DNA of 64,000 nucleotides from Acanthornis magna (GCA_036785705.1 JAWUZG010000001.1:1984001-2048000), one strand, 5' to 3'; shown: positions 34,679-48,370, counted from the first letter of the stretch. Translations and numbers: made by a program. The notes: generated from the letters alone by a model not told the origin.

Positions 34679-35832
34679 CATAGACCCCCACACTTGACTG
34701 TTTATCAAAATGGTTGTGTTCAATGAAAGCAGAAGTTTGGGATAGGGTGGAGATGGTCTCACCCTAACACCAAGTTGGGACATGGCCAATGTATCTACTC
34801 AGACCTTAAAATCTGGAGGCATTCCTGAGTTTAATAATATCTACACAGCCAATACATCCCACCTTTACCACCAAGATCTGAGTCTCATAAGACAGGCTCA
34901 ACTCAAACTTATCCTGTAAATATAAATACAAGTTTTGCCACAACGTGTTTCTCTAATACAAAACAGCCTCCCCAATCATTCATCACTTGCAATGATACAC
35001 ACAGGTGCTGAAGTGAAGTGCAGCTGTCGATAAAGGTTGATGCCAAATTATTTTCCCGAGGTGAGTTGGCTTTCAGTTAGGCTGAGTTTTTGTTTTCTTC
35101 TCTTTTCATTCTTTTTTCTTTTTTCTTTTTTTAAGAAAGTGGGGAAGAGGAGAAGGGTTGGGATTCAAAATATTTTTTTTCCCTTTAAATAATTTTCTGT
35201 AATTTTCTTTTAATCACAGCAGATGCTTCTGGTCACTCAGTAGTTTGTGAGGCTGTATTCACATTATGAAAATATATTGCTGTTAGAAAGTAGTGCTGAG
35301 AATCGCAGGTTAAAACTGAAACCAGGAACTGCCAAGATTTGAAAACCCTGGATATAACTTTCTTTTTTGTTTTGATTCCCTCCCTTCCCCAGCCTCTTCC
35401 CTATTTTACATTGGGGCAATTGTTTTGAAATTTGCAGGGAGGGAAATGCAAGTGTCTCTCTGGTCATGTGTGATGTCTCCTGGGACTCACCAAGAAGAAA
35501 AAAATCTAACTTCAAGTTCTTTTCTTGTGAGGTCTAGAACTCAGCCTCATAATTCCACAGTCCAGATAAGAGCCATAAACACAGGGAACTGGCTGAGTTC
35601 CTGTGACAGTGACAGTATGGAGGCAGGTGTCTCTCTGAACTTCCCATTGAAGTGCTTCCATTTTCTATAAATAATTAAACAGTCATTAAGGCAGAGACTT
35701 AAAATACGATCTTGCATGTGATCTATACAGAAACATTAACTACTTAACCAGTTTGTCTCTTTGTTCCAATGAATATTTAATTGTTTAATATTAAGTGGAG
35801 ACGAATTCTCCTCAATTTTCTGTACAGAACAG

Positions 35833-36090
35833 AGCTGTGGTTTAACCCAGACGGCAGGTGAACACCACAGAGCTGCTCACTCACTCACTCCCCCTCTGTG
35901 GGCTAGGGGAGAGAATAGGAAAAAGGGTAAAACTCAAGGGTTGAGATAAAATTTAACAGGACAGAAATGGAAGGGAAAATAACAATGATTATAAGGGAAT
36001 ATAGAAAACAAGTGATGCACAATGCAATTGCCACCACCGGCTGACTGATGCCCAGCCAGTCCCCAAGCAGTGGCTGCCACTCATTTTACC
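35833..36090. mobile_element. endogenous retrovirus-type LTR fragment
   Basis: 'ggcaggtgaacaccacagag', 'ctgctcactcactcactccc', 'gggttgagataaaatttaac', 'acaagtgatgcacaatgcaa' and 'ctgatgcccagccagtcccc' follow an LTR family that is abundant in birds and, as I recall, assigned to ERVL-like elements. No internal coding region (gag, pol or env) flanks it, so it is a solo LTR or a fragment. The TATA-containing end seems lost beyond about 36090. Orientation and subfamily need a library match. Confidence 0.55.
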
Positions 36091-36472
36091 AAAATACCTC
36101 AGGACAAAGTGAATTTGTTCATATTTTGTCTCCAATTGTCTGTCCAGGGAGAAAATCTAGATAATAAGCTTCAACTTCAAGCATTTCAATCTTAGATATA
36201 TGAAGTCAACCTCTATTTTTCAGGTAGTAAGTATAAATGGTGTACCAGTGTATACCAATGGCCATAACATTACATTAATAATAAAATAAGGTTTAATTTT
36301 GCAATGAAGATGTTACAGTCAAAGCAAAGACTGGTCAAGGAATATTGAGTCCTGAAAATCAGATAACTCCATTGAGATGAAGAATTGATACATATAAAGC
36401 CAAGAAGACTCATTTACTTTATTAGTTAATTCAGATTATTGGCTACAATGCATATGGGGAAAAAAAGCATAA
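36091..36472. other. unique AT-rich sequence
   Basis: No gene or repeat recognised between the LTR fragment and the next CR1. Confidence 0.55.
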
Positions 36473-36729
36473 ACAGCCTCAAGCTATGTCAGGAGAGATT
36501 TAGACTGAATATCAGAAAAAAAATTCTTCATGGAAGGGGTTGTAAAACCTTGGAACAGTGTGACCAGGAAAACAGTTGAGTCACCATCTCTGGAGGTATT
36601 TTAAAAAATGGGGAGATGTGGCACTTAGAGACACAGTGGCTTAGTGGTGAACTAGACAGTCTTGGGTTAGTGATTGGGCTCCTTGATCTTAAGGGTCTTT
36701 TCCAACCTTAATGATCCTATTATTGTATA
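36473..36729 (+). mobile_element. CR1 LINE 3' part
   Basis: 'cctcaagctatgtcaggaga', 'gatttagactgaatatcag', 'ttcttcatggaaggggttgt', 'gtcaccatctctggaggtat' and 'gatcttaagggtcttttcca' follow the CR1 3' region. It ends in two worn octamers. It is collinear with the copies at 48.0 and 62.4 kb and is probably a related subfamily. Confidence 0.92.
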
Positions 36730-38358
36730 AAGGTTTCTGGTGTTTTTCCCCTAGTGCATACAATTTATCCACAGCAAGGGAGGGCTGTTCTTCCAGTTGT
36801 CTCTTGTTAAAATATTTTTGGTATGTTTCTCCTCATTTCTCTCTCAGCTGGAAAAGGTGCCTGCAACATCTCCCATTTAATAGCACATCCTGGCTGGAGT
36901 CCTCAGAGGCTTTTGTTTCCCTGTTAATTGAAGACTTTATTTGGAGATTGCCAGAAGCCAGCACTATTTCAGGAAAAGCCGGTGGGCCGCAGCGTGACAC
37001 AAGAGGCTCCCAAAGAAGGAGGGTTATGGCCCTTCCTCCCTCAATAAAATAATCCCACAGAACCCAGCTCCCGCACTCAGGAGGGTGGGAATCTGGCTGG
37101 CACATCCCAGCCTCTGACTCCTATTAAAACAGTGACAAAGACTACCCATCCCGGTGTGCCAAGTGAACATCCAAGAGCATAACAATTCAATCCCTCCTCC
37201 CTCCCAAATTGCTAAAGCAGCTTGAGGCAGCCACTTCCACGACCTTGTGAAGTGTCTGCACTGTTGCAGAAAAAAAAACCAGTTCTTCTTTGTAGTAAGA
37301 GAAGAGGAGTTTATTTTGGAAGGAGGGGTGTTTTTATTTTATTTTCCCACCTCGCCCTCCCTCCCCCTTTCCTTGAGCAAATCCCCATAACAAATAAAGT
37401 TACACTTCAAGACTGGATTACGCAGACTGTTAGGTTTGCATGCCAATGTTTACTTTAACTTAAAAATGATACTTCTGAGAATTCAAATAATATGTTTAAA
37501 GTATTTCCAGGCTATTGCTTTGCTTGTGTTTGTTTTGGCACTGTTTCCCTCCACGAATATGTCAGTTTTGAAGGAGAGATGAATGCTGTTCAGTTACAGC
37601 CTTTGCCTATTGATCATACATTTAACATCTGTTGACTTTGTTTATGTGCAGTTTTGGAGGGATTCACGGCAAAATTAAGAGTACTTGCTGCAGAGAAATT
37701 GTGTTGATGAGACTTTTCTGCTTTCAAGGCAGATATTCTGGGATAGCAAAGAGTCTGATGGGGGTGTAGCAAGACCCCACAACACCGCTATTCATAGATC
37801 AGAGTGAAGAATCACAACAGTCCTTTTTGACCTCAAAATTTCTATATCTAGGAAAAGGTTTCACTGCAATTTTTTATTGTAATAACTTGCCTGGGACTCA
37901 GATGAGAGGACTACGGAATGTTTGTCTCACCTGACATCCTCTGGAAGATATTCCTTTCCATGAGTATCTTTTCTCTGAAAGTCAGCTTGCCTGACATCCC
38001 CAACAACATGCTGGATCCTGTACTCCCAGCCTTGATTCAACTTCTCCCCAGGAATGCATATCCTGTGGCTGCGTACACCTGAGCTGGCTCCTCACAAATC
38101 ACCCCTGGAATCAGACCTGAGAGGAGATATAGGCCAGGGACAGCTGAGCTGACTTCATATGTGTGCATTTAAAGCTTATCAACTCAAGCTGAGAGCAGCA
38201 CAAACATGGCTGTGGCTATCGATACCTGGACTGATGCTGCACAGCAATAGCTGGGATTGTCTTGGCATGAAGATGTCCTTAACCCACTCTGTTGTATCTA
38301 TATGGATGCGACAGACCTTTTTTTTTTTTAGTTCCTTATTTATGGCTGGAAGACAAGC
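36730..38358. other. unique intergenic sequence
   Basis: No gene supported. The part at 36900-37260 is GC-richer than the rest. The overlapping 113- and 90-codon frames there (36711-37052 plus, 36833-37105 minus) show no recognisable domain. A possible worn CR1 tail, 'gtcctttttgacctcaaaat', lies at 37820-37839. Confidence 0.5.
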
Positions 38359-38749
38359 TTAGAGGTCTGGGGTTATTGAGCATGAAGAACAGAAGGCTTT
38401 GGGGAGACCTCACTGTGGCCTTCCAGTACCATAAGAGGGCTTATAAAAAGGAGGGAGAGTGACTGACAAATAGTGACGGGACAAGGGGCAATGGTTTTAA
38501 ATGAAAGAGGGTGAGTTTAGATTAGACATTAGGGAGAGATTCTTTGCTTCAAGGATGGCGAGGCCCTGGCCCAGGTTGCCCAGAGAAGCTGTGGCTGCCC
38601 CTGGATCCCTGGAAGTGTCCAAGGCCAGGTTGGATGGGGCTTGGAGCAACCTGGGATAGTGAGAGGCATCCCTGCCCATGGCAGGGGATCCTTTAACAAA
38701 CAAGATGATCTTTAACCCTTCCAACCCAAACCATTTTATAAATCTATGT
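38359..38749 (+). mobile_element. CR1 LINE fragment, 3' part
   Basis: About 390 bases: 'ttagaggtctggggttattg', 'tgacgggacaaggggcaatg', 'gattagacattagggagaga', 'ggcccaggttgcccagagaa', 'aagtgtccaaggccaggttg' and 'aagatgatctttaacccttc', then a worn tail. One of the longer CR1 copies. Its coding part is broken by stops. Confidence 0.93.
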
Positions 38750-41700
38750 CCCTGTGAATGTTTCCTGCCTTCATTCTGCATTGGTCTTTGATACATTTAA
38801 ATTGGGGCAGTGTTTGTATGGAGGCAAATTCCTCTGAGAAGCATGGAACGTACTTCTGCAAGTTTAAGAAGCAGAGGAAGAGGTTAGGGATGCCAAATGA
38901 ACAAGTCTCTAACAAATTTACTTTTTTTGACAGTTGTAGTTTTTGCTAGTGGTCTCTAGAAGGGGTCCATCTGTTTCTCCTGGAGTTTTTGAAAGATTTA
39001 GGAAATCAGCAGGGAAGGCAGGTAGAATATGCCCCAACCTTACACTGAAAGCAAGCTGAAGCTTACACTTTTTGCATATATTCCATCCAGGAAAATACTT
39101 GATATTTATTATTGTGAATTATTTGTGGAATAGCTTAACAGAATTTGCTTCCATAAAATTTCCTTAGACTTTGTGCTTATTTAAGGAGTACACAGTAGAG
39201 GAAGAATATTAATCTGCAAAGTAACTGATCTTTGTGAACACTTGGAGGAAATGCAGGAACAAAATTATTCAGATATATTTTATTGTCTTAAATGATGGGT
39301 GAATGCAAAAGAGGTAAAGTTGGTCAAGTTAATTAACATTTAGTCAAAACAAAAAAGAAGACATAACAGGAGTTTTAGAAATTACTTGAGATTGAGATAA
39401 AGGAATAAGTGATTAATTGGTTATCTCATTAGGGCTATAGAAGGAGTCCTAACAAGGTCACCGTGACTTTGACAGTGACCATAGCTATATTGCTTTTAGG
39501 AACTGAAAGGGAGAATGGTGATAAGGAAATTGGATAGGTAATTATGCAAAGGTCAGGAGGGGGGTCAGATGATTGCCAAGCTGGTCAAAGGACGAGGCAT
39601 GTCATCAAAATGGCTGAAATGATGGTTGTCTCTAAGCTCATTGTCCCTTTTCAAATTAACATCAAAGAAAATGGAAGGCATTGATAATCTCTCTAAGAAG
39701 ATAATTAAGCAGATGGGCATAAAAATTAAAGAGATAGATAAATAAGCTAATGAATAATGTACCAGAAAAAGAGATGCAAATGGAAATGTTGAAGTATGGA
39801 CAAGCTTAATAGCAAAATCTTACAGGCTTTGCTAGCTTGGAAATTTGTAATAATGGAAATATGAAGATATTAATTCTTAATGATGTAAATGAATTCCATG
39901 GTGGGAAATGGCACAGCCCTGGGTCTCTACTTTTTCTGAAAACACTTTGTCTGGTGTGCTTTGTGGCAGCAGGGATGGATGTGAAACAAATGCCAGTCTT
40001 TCCTCAAAGTGTTCTGTATCTCAGTTTTTGAAACTTTCTCCTTGGCTCCATTCATATCTTTCCTTCTCCTCACTGCAGCTGAATGCTTGTGTGGATTTAC
40101 TGGGGAGACACCAGCCTTTTTCCAGAAGTGGGAATCTCCTCCGTGTTTGTGCTTCAAACCAGTCCAACTGCAGACTTGCAAAGTCAGAACCTCACCTATT
40201 CAGATTGAGACTCTGTCTGCCACTGGCTTACAGCTCTGTTAAAATTCAGCTGGCGCCAAGAATTTAAATGTTGACCCCACATTTTTGCAAGTTTAATTCA
40301 GCTTAATTCTGGAGCCCCAAGATATGCCAAAGTGCATATGAATGAAATAAGGATGAAGCAATATACCTTCCTTAGAGAGTAGGTGGCTTTTCCTCTTTTC
40401 ACAGGGAAATAACTGTTTCTCAATTAGCATCAGTTAAACTGCGATTCCTTAAAGGAAAGGGCTGCCATGTGAATAAAGATACCTTACACTGCTAAAATTA
40501 TTCCCATTTCTATATAAGAATTGATATAATTCCTGTCTAAGATATAAAGATTTTATATTGTACTCAAGATGTGTTCATCACTTTATCATTATAACTATGA
40601 TATAGAGACATGGGAAAAAATCAAATGCAACCAATAGGTCCTAAACTTTTGGTTTCTTTGTTTCAGATTGACTCAGATGGTTTGTGTCAACAAAAAAATT
40701 CGATTTCCAGAATAGGCAGAATTTTCACTGGAAGGTAATAGGAGTTGTTTAGATATAAAACAAACGGATAGGACACCCGGAATATCTGTATTCTGGTCTG
40801 GATACACAGAGCAGGGAGTTGAAGGTAAATTTCTGTCACTGCAATTGTTTCCTGTACACCAGGCGACTGGAGAAGGAAAACCTTCATTTTAAATTTCATC
40901 CTTTTCTAAGATCAGGCATATATTTCCATGGGAATTTTAATTTTCCTTTATGTGACACTTGCAACTGGAAACACATCTTTCCCAGTTTTGATGATGGCAC
41001 GAATTTCAGAGAACTTCAACACTTTTGCAGAAAACCAGAATCTCCTGCACTTGTAATTCTGATTTGAAAATGTACCTTTCTATTTTCAGTCTGCAGATGC
41101 TCACACAGCGTTGGACATAGTCCTTCTCATTGTATATTTTAGGAATATTGACAGTTTTGGCAATTACCACAATATTCTTCTGTACAATGTGGCAAGATAC
41201 AAAGAAACTTCCCAGAGTGAGATCTTATTTATCTGTTTTAGGTTCTTAAAATCCTTAGGAGACCTGCCTCTGAATGCAGAAAACCTCTGAAAGTTTTCAA
41301 AGCACCTAATTTCTTTCTGTTGAGCATAGAGGAAATTCAGGTATTAAGAAAACTCCTTTTATGTAACACCTACAGCCTAGATCCAAAGCGGATGACTAAC
41401 TTGTTGGCCAGAGCCCTGTGGCCATGCCCATCTTCTCTTTGCATCAGTGTCCTAATAGGCAATGTAAAATCTTAAATCTTATTTAGTTTTACAACAGGAA
41501 CCACAGGACTGGTTATGGAATATAAAAACCAAATCAGAATCTGGCCCATGAATTCATTTGCTTCAGGGGAGGGAAAAGGAGAGGATTCTTTTGTATTTAC
41601 ATAATTTACAAAATTTAAATCAATCACAATGCAAATCTCTGCAGTAGGGAATTTTGGGATCCCACTCAGCCTGCCTCAAAACGTTGCATCCTGAAACTGA

Positions 41701-43984
41701 TATTACAGTATACAACACGAATGTTGTATCAGTTCCTGTTTAATTGCTCCTAAGTTTCTTACTAATGATTATCAACTAACAGCAAGATGCTATAGAAGGA
41801 CAAAATCACTTTTATGCTGCCAGCTCAGAAGTGGGAGAAGCTCCCAGCTGATTTCAAGTAAAAGTCATCTTTTGTTTGTCTGCGTCTGAAAACTGATTCT
41901 GGATCTGACACCAGGATTTTAGTTTTGTGCCTGACGAAATTTCTTTCAAATACCCCTGGAAGTTGCTGTTGTGCAGAAACTTTAGTGATGACCTGGTTTC
42001 CCATAAGCTCTTGGTTGGCTCCCCATCCATCCCAGGTGGAGCTCCACACACCACAGCTGGTCACTGACAGAGAGGGCAACACCACCTGCTCATCTCACCT
42101 GCCTCTCCTTCCTAAAGGGTCTGTATCCTTCCATTCCACCACTCCACCATGTCTCTGGGATGCCAATGGGATCACCACCCTGCAGGCATGCACACAGCTC
42201 AACTCCTCTTGCTTATTCCCCATTAGTGTGTTGTAAAGCAGAAGAGCAAGGGGAGAAGGCAAGAAACTTGACCTGCGAAGAATTATTGGTTTTGTTCCTG
42301 CTTGGTGATGGCTGCTGTTCAGTGTTTTGGATATATGTTTTTCTTTACTTTCTGAAGTTTAATTCTGACGGATAAAATTGGGAGAGACTCACCAGCAGAT
42401 AAAATACTTTCCATCTTGGTCATTATTTTGGTTGTTACTTTCATTGGTCATTGCTAACTGTTATTTCTCTGGAGTCCCAGAAAATGGGTGCTTGAGCACA
42501 ATCAGCATCAGCTCTTCTGTGACTTTCATCCTCCTCTGTCCTGTTATTCTTCAATCAGTCATTGGGATCTGCTGCCAGGGTGGAAATTCTCCTGACAGGT
42601 CTGCTGTCCCTGTCTGACTTCACATCTTTGACTTTTGTCTCTGGTTAGAAGTTCATCCTGATTTAATGAATCTAGCAGGTCTGAGTGCTCACCTTTGGGC
42701 ATTCCGCCCTCTGAAGAGATGAGGAGGCTGAAGGATACAGGCAAAGCTGCTCAGTTCTTAGCACTCCATGCAGAAGTTGCATGAGGTAACATAATTTAAA
42801 AAAAACAAAACATCTTGGAGTGTATCAGAGACTTCTCTAAAATATACAGGCATTTGGAGGAGCCAAATGGATGAATCAACAATAAGAAATCAATCAACTG
42901 CCCAAAGTTCCCATTTCCATGCAAACCTACCTCCCCCATAATGCGAGTGTAATTTTCCATGTCAGAAACCTAAGGAAAGATGTGCAGTGTATTACTTCCT
43001 TCTCACTGGAGAAAACTGACTTTAAAAGCTCTCCAGTTTCACAGGTTTCAAGCTCTATCTATAATGCCAAACCACTAAGATATTTTTCATGTTTTTAATG
43101 CCATCGCATCTTTTAATGCACTGCCTTAAACTGCCAAAAATAATGCTCCCAATCAAGACAACTATATTTTATATAGAATCTATGACTTACTTCTTCATAG
43201 TGGTGTTAATCAGATTTCATTTATTTTTATAGCATTAGGGACATTAACATTACCCTCTGCAAATGTTCCCCTTTCTATTTGCCCTTGGATAAGATATGTC
43301 CTGTATTAGGATAACTTTCTTCCTGAAGATAAATGTTTCCTGATAAAACAATAGTGTTAACCTGTAACAACTGCAACATGAAATAAATGCAGTTGTCAAC
43401 TAAACTTTAAAGGGGGGAATTAAAATTTAAAAAGAAAAAAAAGAAGAGAGAAACCCAGGACACATTAAAATACTGCTGTATTGTTCTTTGCTGTCCCCAA
43501 AAGCATTTATTTTCCTGGCTATCTTGCATGATTGAATAGCAGAGGAGTCACCTGAAATAATGTCAAATGACAAAAGATGTATTAGAATTGCAGGATAATG
43601 CCTTTGTTCTCAGGAAGAGGGAGGAGAGGCTTAGCTGTCATTCACACCACAGCATGCAAAAGGAATGAGCATGGATGAAATACCCTCAAAGTTTGTATGT
43701 ATGAACTATAGGATTGACTTCAAGTCTGAAAATATTTATGGGTACCTTTGTCTCTCCACTCATGTTTTGAAGCATGCTGGATTTAGGGTTCATCCACAGT
43801 TGAAATCAATGGATGACTTCCTGCTGATTCCAATGAATTTTTCAACACACCTTGACTTCAGATCATGGTCCAGATAAATACTTCAAAATCTGCTTGAAAT
43901 GTAAATGCTTCTACTGCAGTATAAGTGGGCTTTGCCAGGCAACACCCATTTGCCTCCCTGTTATTTTTCTCATTTTCTGTTTTC
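38750..43984. other. unique intergenic sequence
   Basis: About 5.2 kb without a gene I can support. The largest frames (119 codons at 39908-40267 plus, 103 codons at 41925-42236 plus) are unrecognised. A 'ctccttctcctcactgcag'-type polypyrimidine/AG acceptor occurs near 40060-40078, with no matching exon evidence. Short phrases at 41389-41407 and 43785-43845 ('gttgaaatcaatgga') resemble old sauropsid repeats. Confidence 0.5.
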
Positions 43985-44142
43985 ATGGAATCATAGTTTG
44001 GGTTGGAAGGGATTTTAAGGACCGTCTTGTTCCAACCCCCCTGCCATGGCAGGGACACCTTCCACCAGACCAGGTTGCTCAAAGCCCCATCCAACCTGGC
44101 CTTGAACACTTCCAGGGATGGGGCATCCACAACTTTTCTTTT
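43985..44142 (-). mobile_element. CR1 LINE 3' end, minus orientation
   Basis: Close to the CR1 consensus: 'ggaatcatagtttgggttgg', 'gttccaacccccctgccatg', 'gcagggacaccttccaccag', 'caaagccccatccaacctgg' and 'cacttccagggatggggcat'. The low apparent divergence suggests one of the youngest copies in the window. Its truncated edge runs into a CT/T-rich stretch. Confidence 0.95.
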
Positions 44143-44195
44143 TTTTCTTTCCCATTACTTTTCTCTACTTTTCCACTGTCTTTTGACAATAAAAG

Positions 44196-44250
44196 AAAAC
44201 AAACAAACAAACAAACAAAAAACCCCCAAAACAACAACAACAACAAAAAG
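44196..44250. repeat. AAAC and AAC microsatellites
   Basis: A run of 'aaac' tetramers (about 44198-44222) passes through 'aaaaacccccaaaac' into 'aac' trimers (about 44230-44247). The two unit lengths next to each other suggest successive slippage events. Confidence 0.85.
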
Positions 44251-47200
44251 TGAGTTGTTCAAATTGTAAGATAAAATCAGCAGAGTCACTTAAAAACTTG
44301 ATTTTAAAAAAAATTATCATAATTTTCATGTCCCCCAGAGAAGATGGTTTTCATAGCAAAAAGTAATAAAGACATGAGATATTCCATGAATAAGGGAAAA
44401 AATGAGGCATACAAAGAGCTGAAGACAAAGATGACAAAGTAGAATAATTTAAGATTTAGATTTCTTTTGATATTTTCTTGCCTATTTTTATTGTTTGCTT
44501 GTTTGCTTTACCCCATAAGTCACTGAAAACATCTAAAACCTATTTTCTTTTTCTTTTTTCTACCCTTTTTTACTAGATATATGGTCCTCTGCTTATTGCT
44601 TACTTCTTGAAATGTTGGCTTGATAATGAACACCAGATTTAAAGGGAGTTGCCATTCACTTAGTCTTAATCCCATGCTGATATTCTCTGCTTGTGATTCT
44701 AATTTCTCAGACCAGTGTCATGAATGTTTCTACCTCTTCCCTGCTCAGCATCAGCTCCATTTACTTTTCCACAGATGGACAAAGGGAAAAAGATGTCCAT
44801 TATATGAAAACAAAACAAAAAAAAATGAAGTGCTGAACCACAGAGTTCAGTTCCCTTTCAGGCACCAAAATCATGATCCAATGCAGTAAGTATTTGCATA
44901 ATTTTTTTATGATTTATTTATATATGTGGATATGTAAAAAATAAACAGCTGTAGTTTGTGACCACACAGGTTCTGTATTTCAGGATTAGGCTATATTTTG
45001 AGTTTATAACAGAGCAAAGTCAATGAAAACAATAAGGAAGATTACTATCTTGGATGTGGGTTTGGTTTCACATTTTGGCAATAAATTTTGGTGTATTTCT
45101 CAACATCTTCAATTTTATCCACCTTTGCAATTTTATCACAGTGACATTGCCCTTCCTGTCTTTCAGAAACGGTAAAAGAATAAAGTTCTTAGTGTGCTTC
45201 AATCTGGGGACAGAGAAGCCTTATATTAATTCACGGAAAACTGAAGCCCTTGAAAATCTTTCCATGAGTGCACTCGAGGGGGATGTTGGATTTTTTGGGA
45301 GGAATATTTGGAGCAGCATGAGAAGAGCTCACTGGTGTCTGGACCAAGTCCTAGTGATCTACCTTCTCCAACTACTACTACCACCTTATATTCTATGCAT
45401 TGGCAACAGCAAAACTTAGCCCCTTGCAGGGATTTTTGATTTTATTTATTTTATTTACATATTTTGCTTTTAAGGTACACTATCCCTGTTGAGCAAAAGG
45501 TGCTCCATGTGCTTCTACTGTAGGTTCAGCAGCTAAAACTTGACTTCTTCTTGACAAAATATTCCAATTCAAAGCCAGTCTATGGGAAAACCAGAGCTGG
45601 GTCTATCTATAAACAGAAACAGTTTGTGTGTCATTTGCCTATACGAAATTCCTGTTTGTCTGAGCCTTGATCACCTTACCCAGACGTGCACATTGGCACT
45701 GTCACCAGAGTGAACTGGAGCCTTTGGACCCTTATCCTGCTCTGGAAAGTTGTCATTGCCTTACCTTTGTCACATCTGCAAGGACCTCTGCTCTGCTGTT
45801 CTCTGCTGAGGAAACTTTATTGGCTTCTCTCTTGGTCTTTTGATTCATTTTTCCTCATATTTTCTGACCTTTGCATCTTATGACACAACCTGAAAAGATC
45901 TGACTGGATGCCTTTTTGTTCCCTAAACCAGCAGTTTGGTGTTGTTCTCTTTGTAGTTTCAGAGGAAGGAGGAAGAAAGGGGGATGGAAAAGAGGTTGGG
46001 AGCTTTTATAATTATAAGAGCTTTTGCTAAGGCTTTAGCTAACTATTAAGTAAATATGTTTCTTATTTTAACCTCTGGAGTGCCCCAGGCCTCACAGGGA
46101 TACTTCACATCCATGGATTTTTGTGGTAGGATGTAGGTCATGCTACTGCACTGATTAGCATGGACTCTGCCTTTCAAGATATGCCTCTGGGTGGGATGTT
46201 CTTCCAAGGAGTAACTGGATTAGTCACTAGGTCAAAGACTAAGTGCTCAGTCTTTGTGGCCTAGAAATTCAATACCTTGTCCTAAGCTGGAGCCACTGAG
46301 CCTAACAAATGAACTCTTTCTGAGACCTTGCCCAGCATCTACCTGTTCTGTGTTTAAGCAAGAGGCAAATTACTTCTGGCACGTGTCTGAGGGCACAGCT
46401 CTTGGACGAGGCTGTCCACCAGGCCGTGCAGCCAACTCTAAGCTTTGTCTTGGCGTTCACTGAATTTTCTGAGATAATTTATAAGCGAAGAAATCTCAAA
46501 TCCACTAAGAACTGTGAGACAGATAAAAAAAATGAATTTCAGTTCCAGACAGAGATCTTAATCCATTTCTGGCTATACGTTTTACACTGTGTTTAGTGTT
46601 AGGGACATCTGCAAATGAGTACACACATGCACACATTGCACTAAGCTTCTTTTTCTCTTTTCCTACTTTCACAGTTAAGGGTTTTCTTCTCACTCCCCTC
46701 ACCCCCTTTTAATGTCTTTCTAAGAGAAAGATGCAGTCAGCAAAAACCAGCATTCTGTGGCTAATGTGAATCAAGAAGGATGTGTCATGTATAATGAGAC
46801 ATGAATAGCTAAGGAGATTGCACAGGCTGTATCACAGACACATGGAATTGGATGGTGAATCCTGCTTTATATAGGTCAGCCACTTGCTAAAACATATGAT
46901 CATATCCCTATTTCCAGGCTAAATGTGCAAATGGACATTTTATATCATCCTTATTCATGATAACATTGTGGTTTAGATTCTCTCTCTTTTGCATTCGCCT
47001 CCCAGATGTATTTGTAGACCACTGTACTTATTCTGAGACTTATGCTCCCTTTCAGCTTTGCTCTTCTATTTTAAACTAATTTTCTTGGAGATGCATAATC
47101 AGCCTTGTGCATAATACTCCAGACAAAGACTGAGGTGTACTTGTGAATGGCACTGCCTTCCTTGTCTTTGTGAGAAGCAACTCATGTGACACCTTAAAAT

Positions 47201-48019
47201 TCCTCATTGCTTTTTTTTTCTTTTTTTTTTTTTCTTATCCAAATCACTTTATTGGCTTATTTTTGTTCTAGTTTGGAAATATTTAATTTTAATTTGATAT
47301 CCAAAAATCAGGCATCTAGTGTAAGTGAATGATAGGCTGTCTATCAGTCCAAAGGTCAAGAATAGGCGTCTCATGAACATGATTAATTTTACCATTTTCA
47401 GATGGAATTAAAGTTCTCTGTGACTCTCTCACTTAACCTCAACATCAAAGATGACCTAAGTTAGAATGGAAGAGCTCAACTCAGTCAACTTGATCAGCCA
47501 CATCTCTCTCAATACCATTTCATAGGAAAAAGCTGTTCGTGTGTCCCCACACATGAAACAGAAACATTGCAGTGTTTTGGTAAGACTTCGGTGAGGTGAG
47601 TAACACTGTCATCTAATTCATATTGATATCACCTCTGGCTCAATGAGCTGCAGATAAAGAGTTTGGCTTTCCTGCACTGGGTACCTCCATCTCTTAGATT
47701 GCCCAATTCAACCTGGGTCATACAATTAGGTCCATACCGTCTGTGCAATATTTTATGCAAAGTTTGGCATAAGCAAAAGATGGTCAGCTGAGCACATTTT
47801 GGTGTTGTTGTTACCCTCTGAACAATACAAACCCCTGCTTGTGACTGAGGTAATTATTACAGGTGTCCTTCCAGCAGGGATATTTCTGGAAAAAGATTAT
47901 TACCCTAAACGGTATCTGTTTGTGGGGATATTTTAATTTTTTTTTCTAGCACTGAGGGTCCTTTGTTCCCTTATATCTTATGATGAGCAGTCAAGGGAAC
48001 TGTGGTGGTTATCCACAGG
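44251..48019. other. unique intergenic sequence
   Basis: No gene supported. A 121-codon plus-strand frame at 45054-45419 is unrecognised. The stretch includes an imperfect hairpin at 46227-46264 (see findings) and T-rich runs at 47211-47234. Confidence 0.55.
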
Positions 48020-48370
48020 AAACCTTATCATGTTCTACAGCTCCCTGAAAGGAGGTTGTAGCGAGGTGAGGGTCAGTCTCTCCTCCCATGTAACAAATCA
48101 CAGGATGAGAGTAAAAGGCCTCATGTTGCATCAGGGGAGGTTTAGTTGGATATTAGGAAAAATTTCTTCGTGGAAAGGGTTGTAAAACAATGGAACAGGC
48201 TGCCCTGGTGGTAGAGTCACCACCCCTGGAAGTGTTCAAAAAATATGTGATTATGGTACTTGAGGACACGGTTCAGAGGTGAACATGGTGGTGGTGCAGA
48301 GTTGACAGTTGGACTTGATAATCTTGAGTGTCTTCTCCAACTTTAATGATTCTGATTCTACAATTCTATC
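48020..48370 (+). mobile_element. CR1 LINE fragment, 3' part
   Basis: 'acagctccctgaaaggaggt', 'tgtagcgaggtgagggtcag', 'cagggGAGGtttagttggat' (capitals only mark the block), 'aaaaatttcttcgtggaaag', 'caatggaacaggctgccctg' and 'tggacttgataatcttgagt'. It ends in a tail with three worn octamers. Confidence 0.93.

Larger units (their letters stand above)
32620..35831. other. unique AT-rich intergenic sequence
   Basis: No gene. It contains a TG microsatellite (33211-33245), a T-rich run (34631-34678), an A-run at 34104-34122 and a fragment 'gctgatctcaatgggatttg' (34178-34197) that may belong to the palindromic sauropsid repeat. Confidence 0.6.

Noticed and set aside
37820..37850. 'gtcctttttgacctcaaaat' resembling an old CR1 3' end
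   Set aside because: Only about 30 bases match and no octamer tail follows, so I did not list it as a separate element.
40060..40267. Polypyrimidine-AG acceptor followed by an open frame
   Set aside because: There is no matching donor with coding-like content, and the translation is unrecognisable. Such acceptors are frequent in T-rich DNA.
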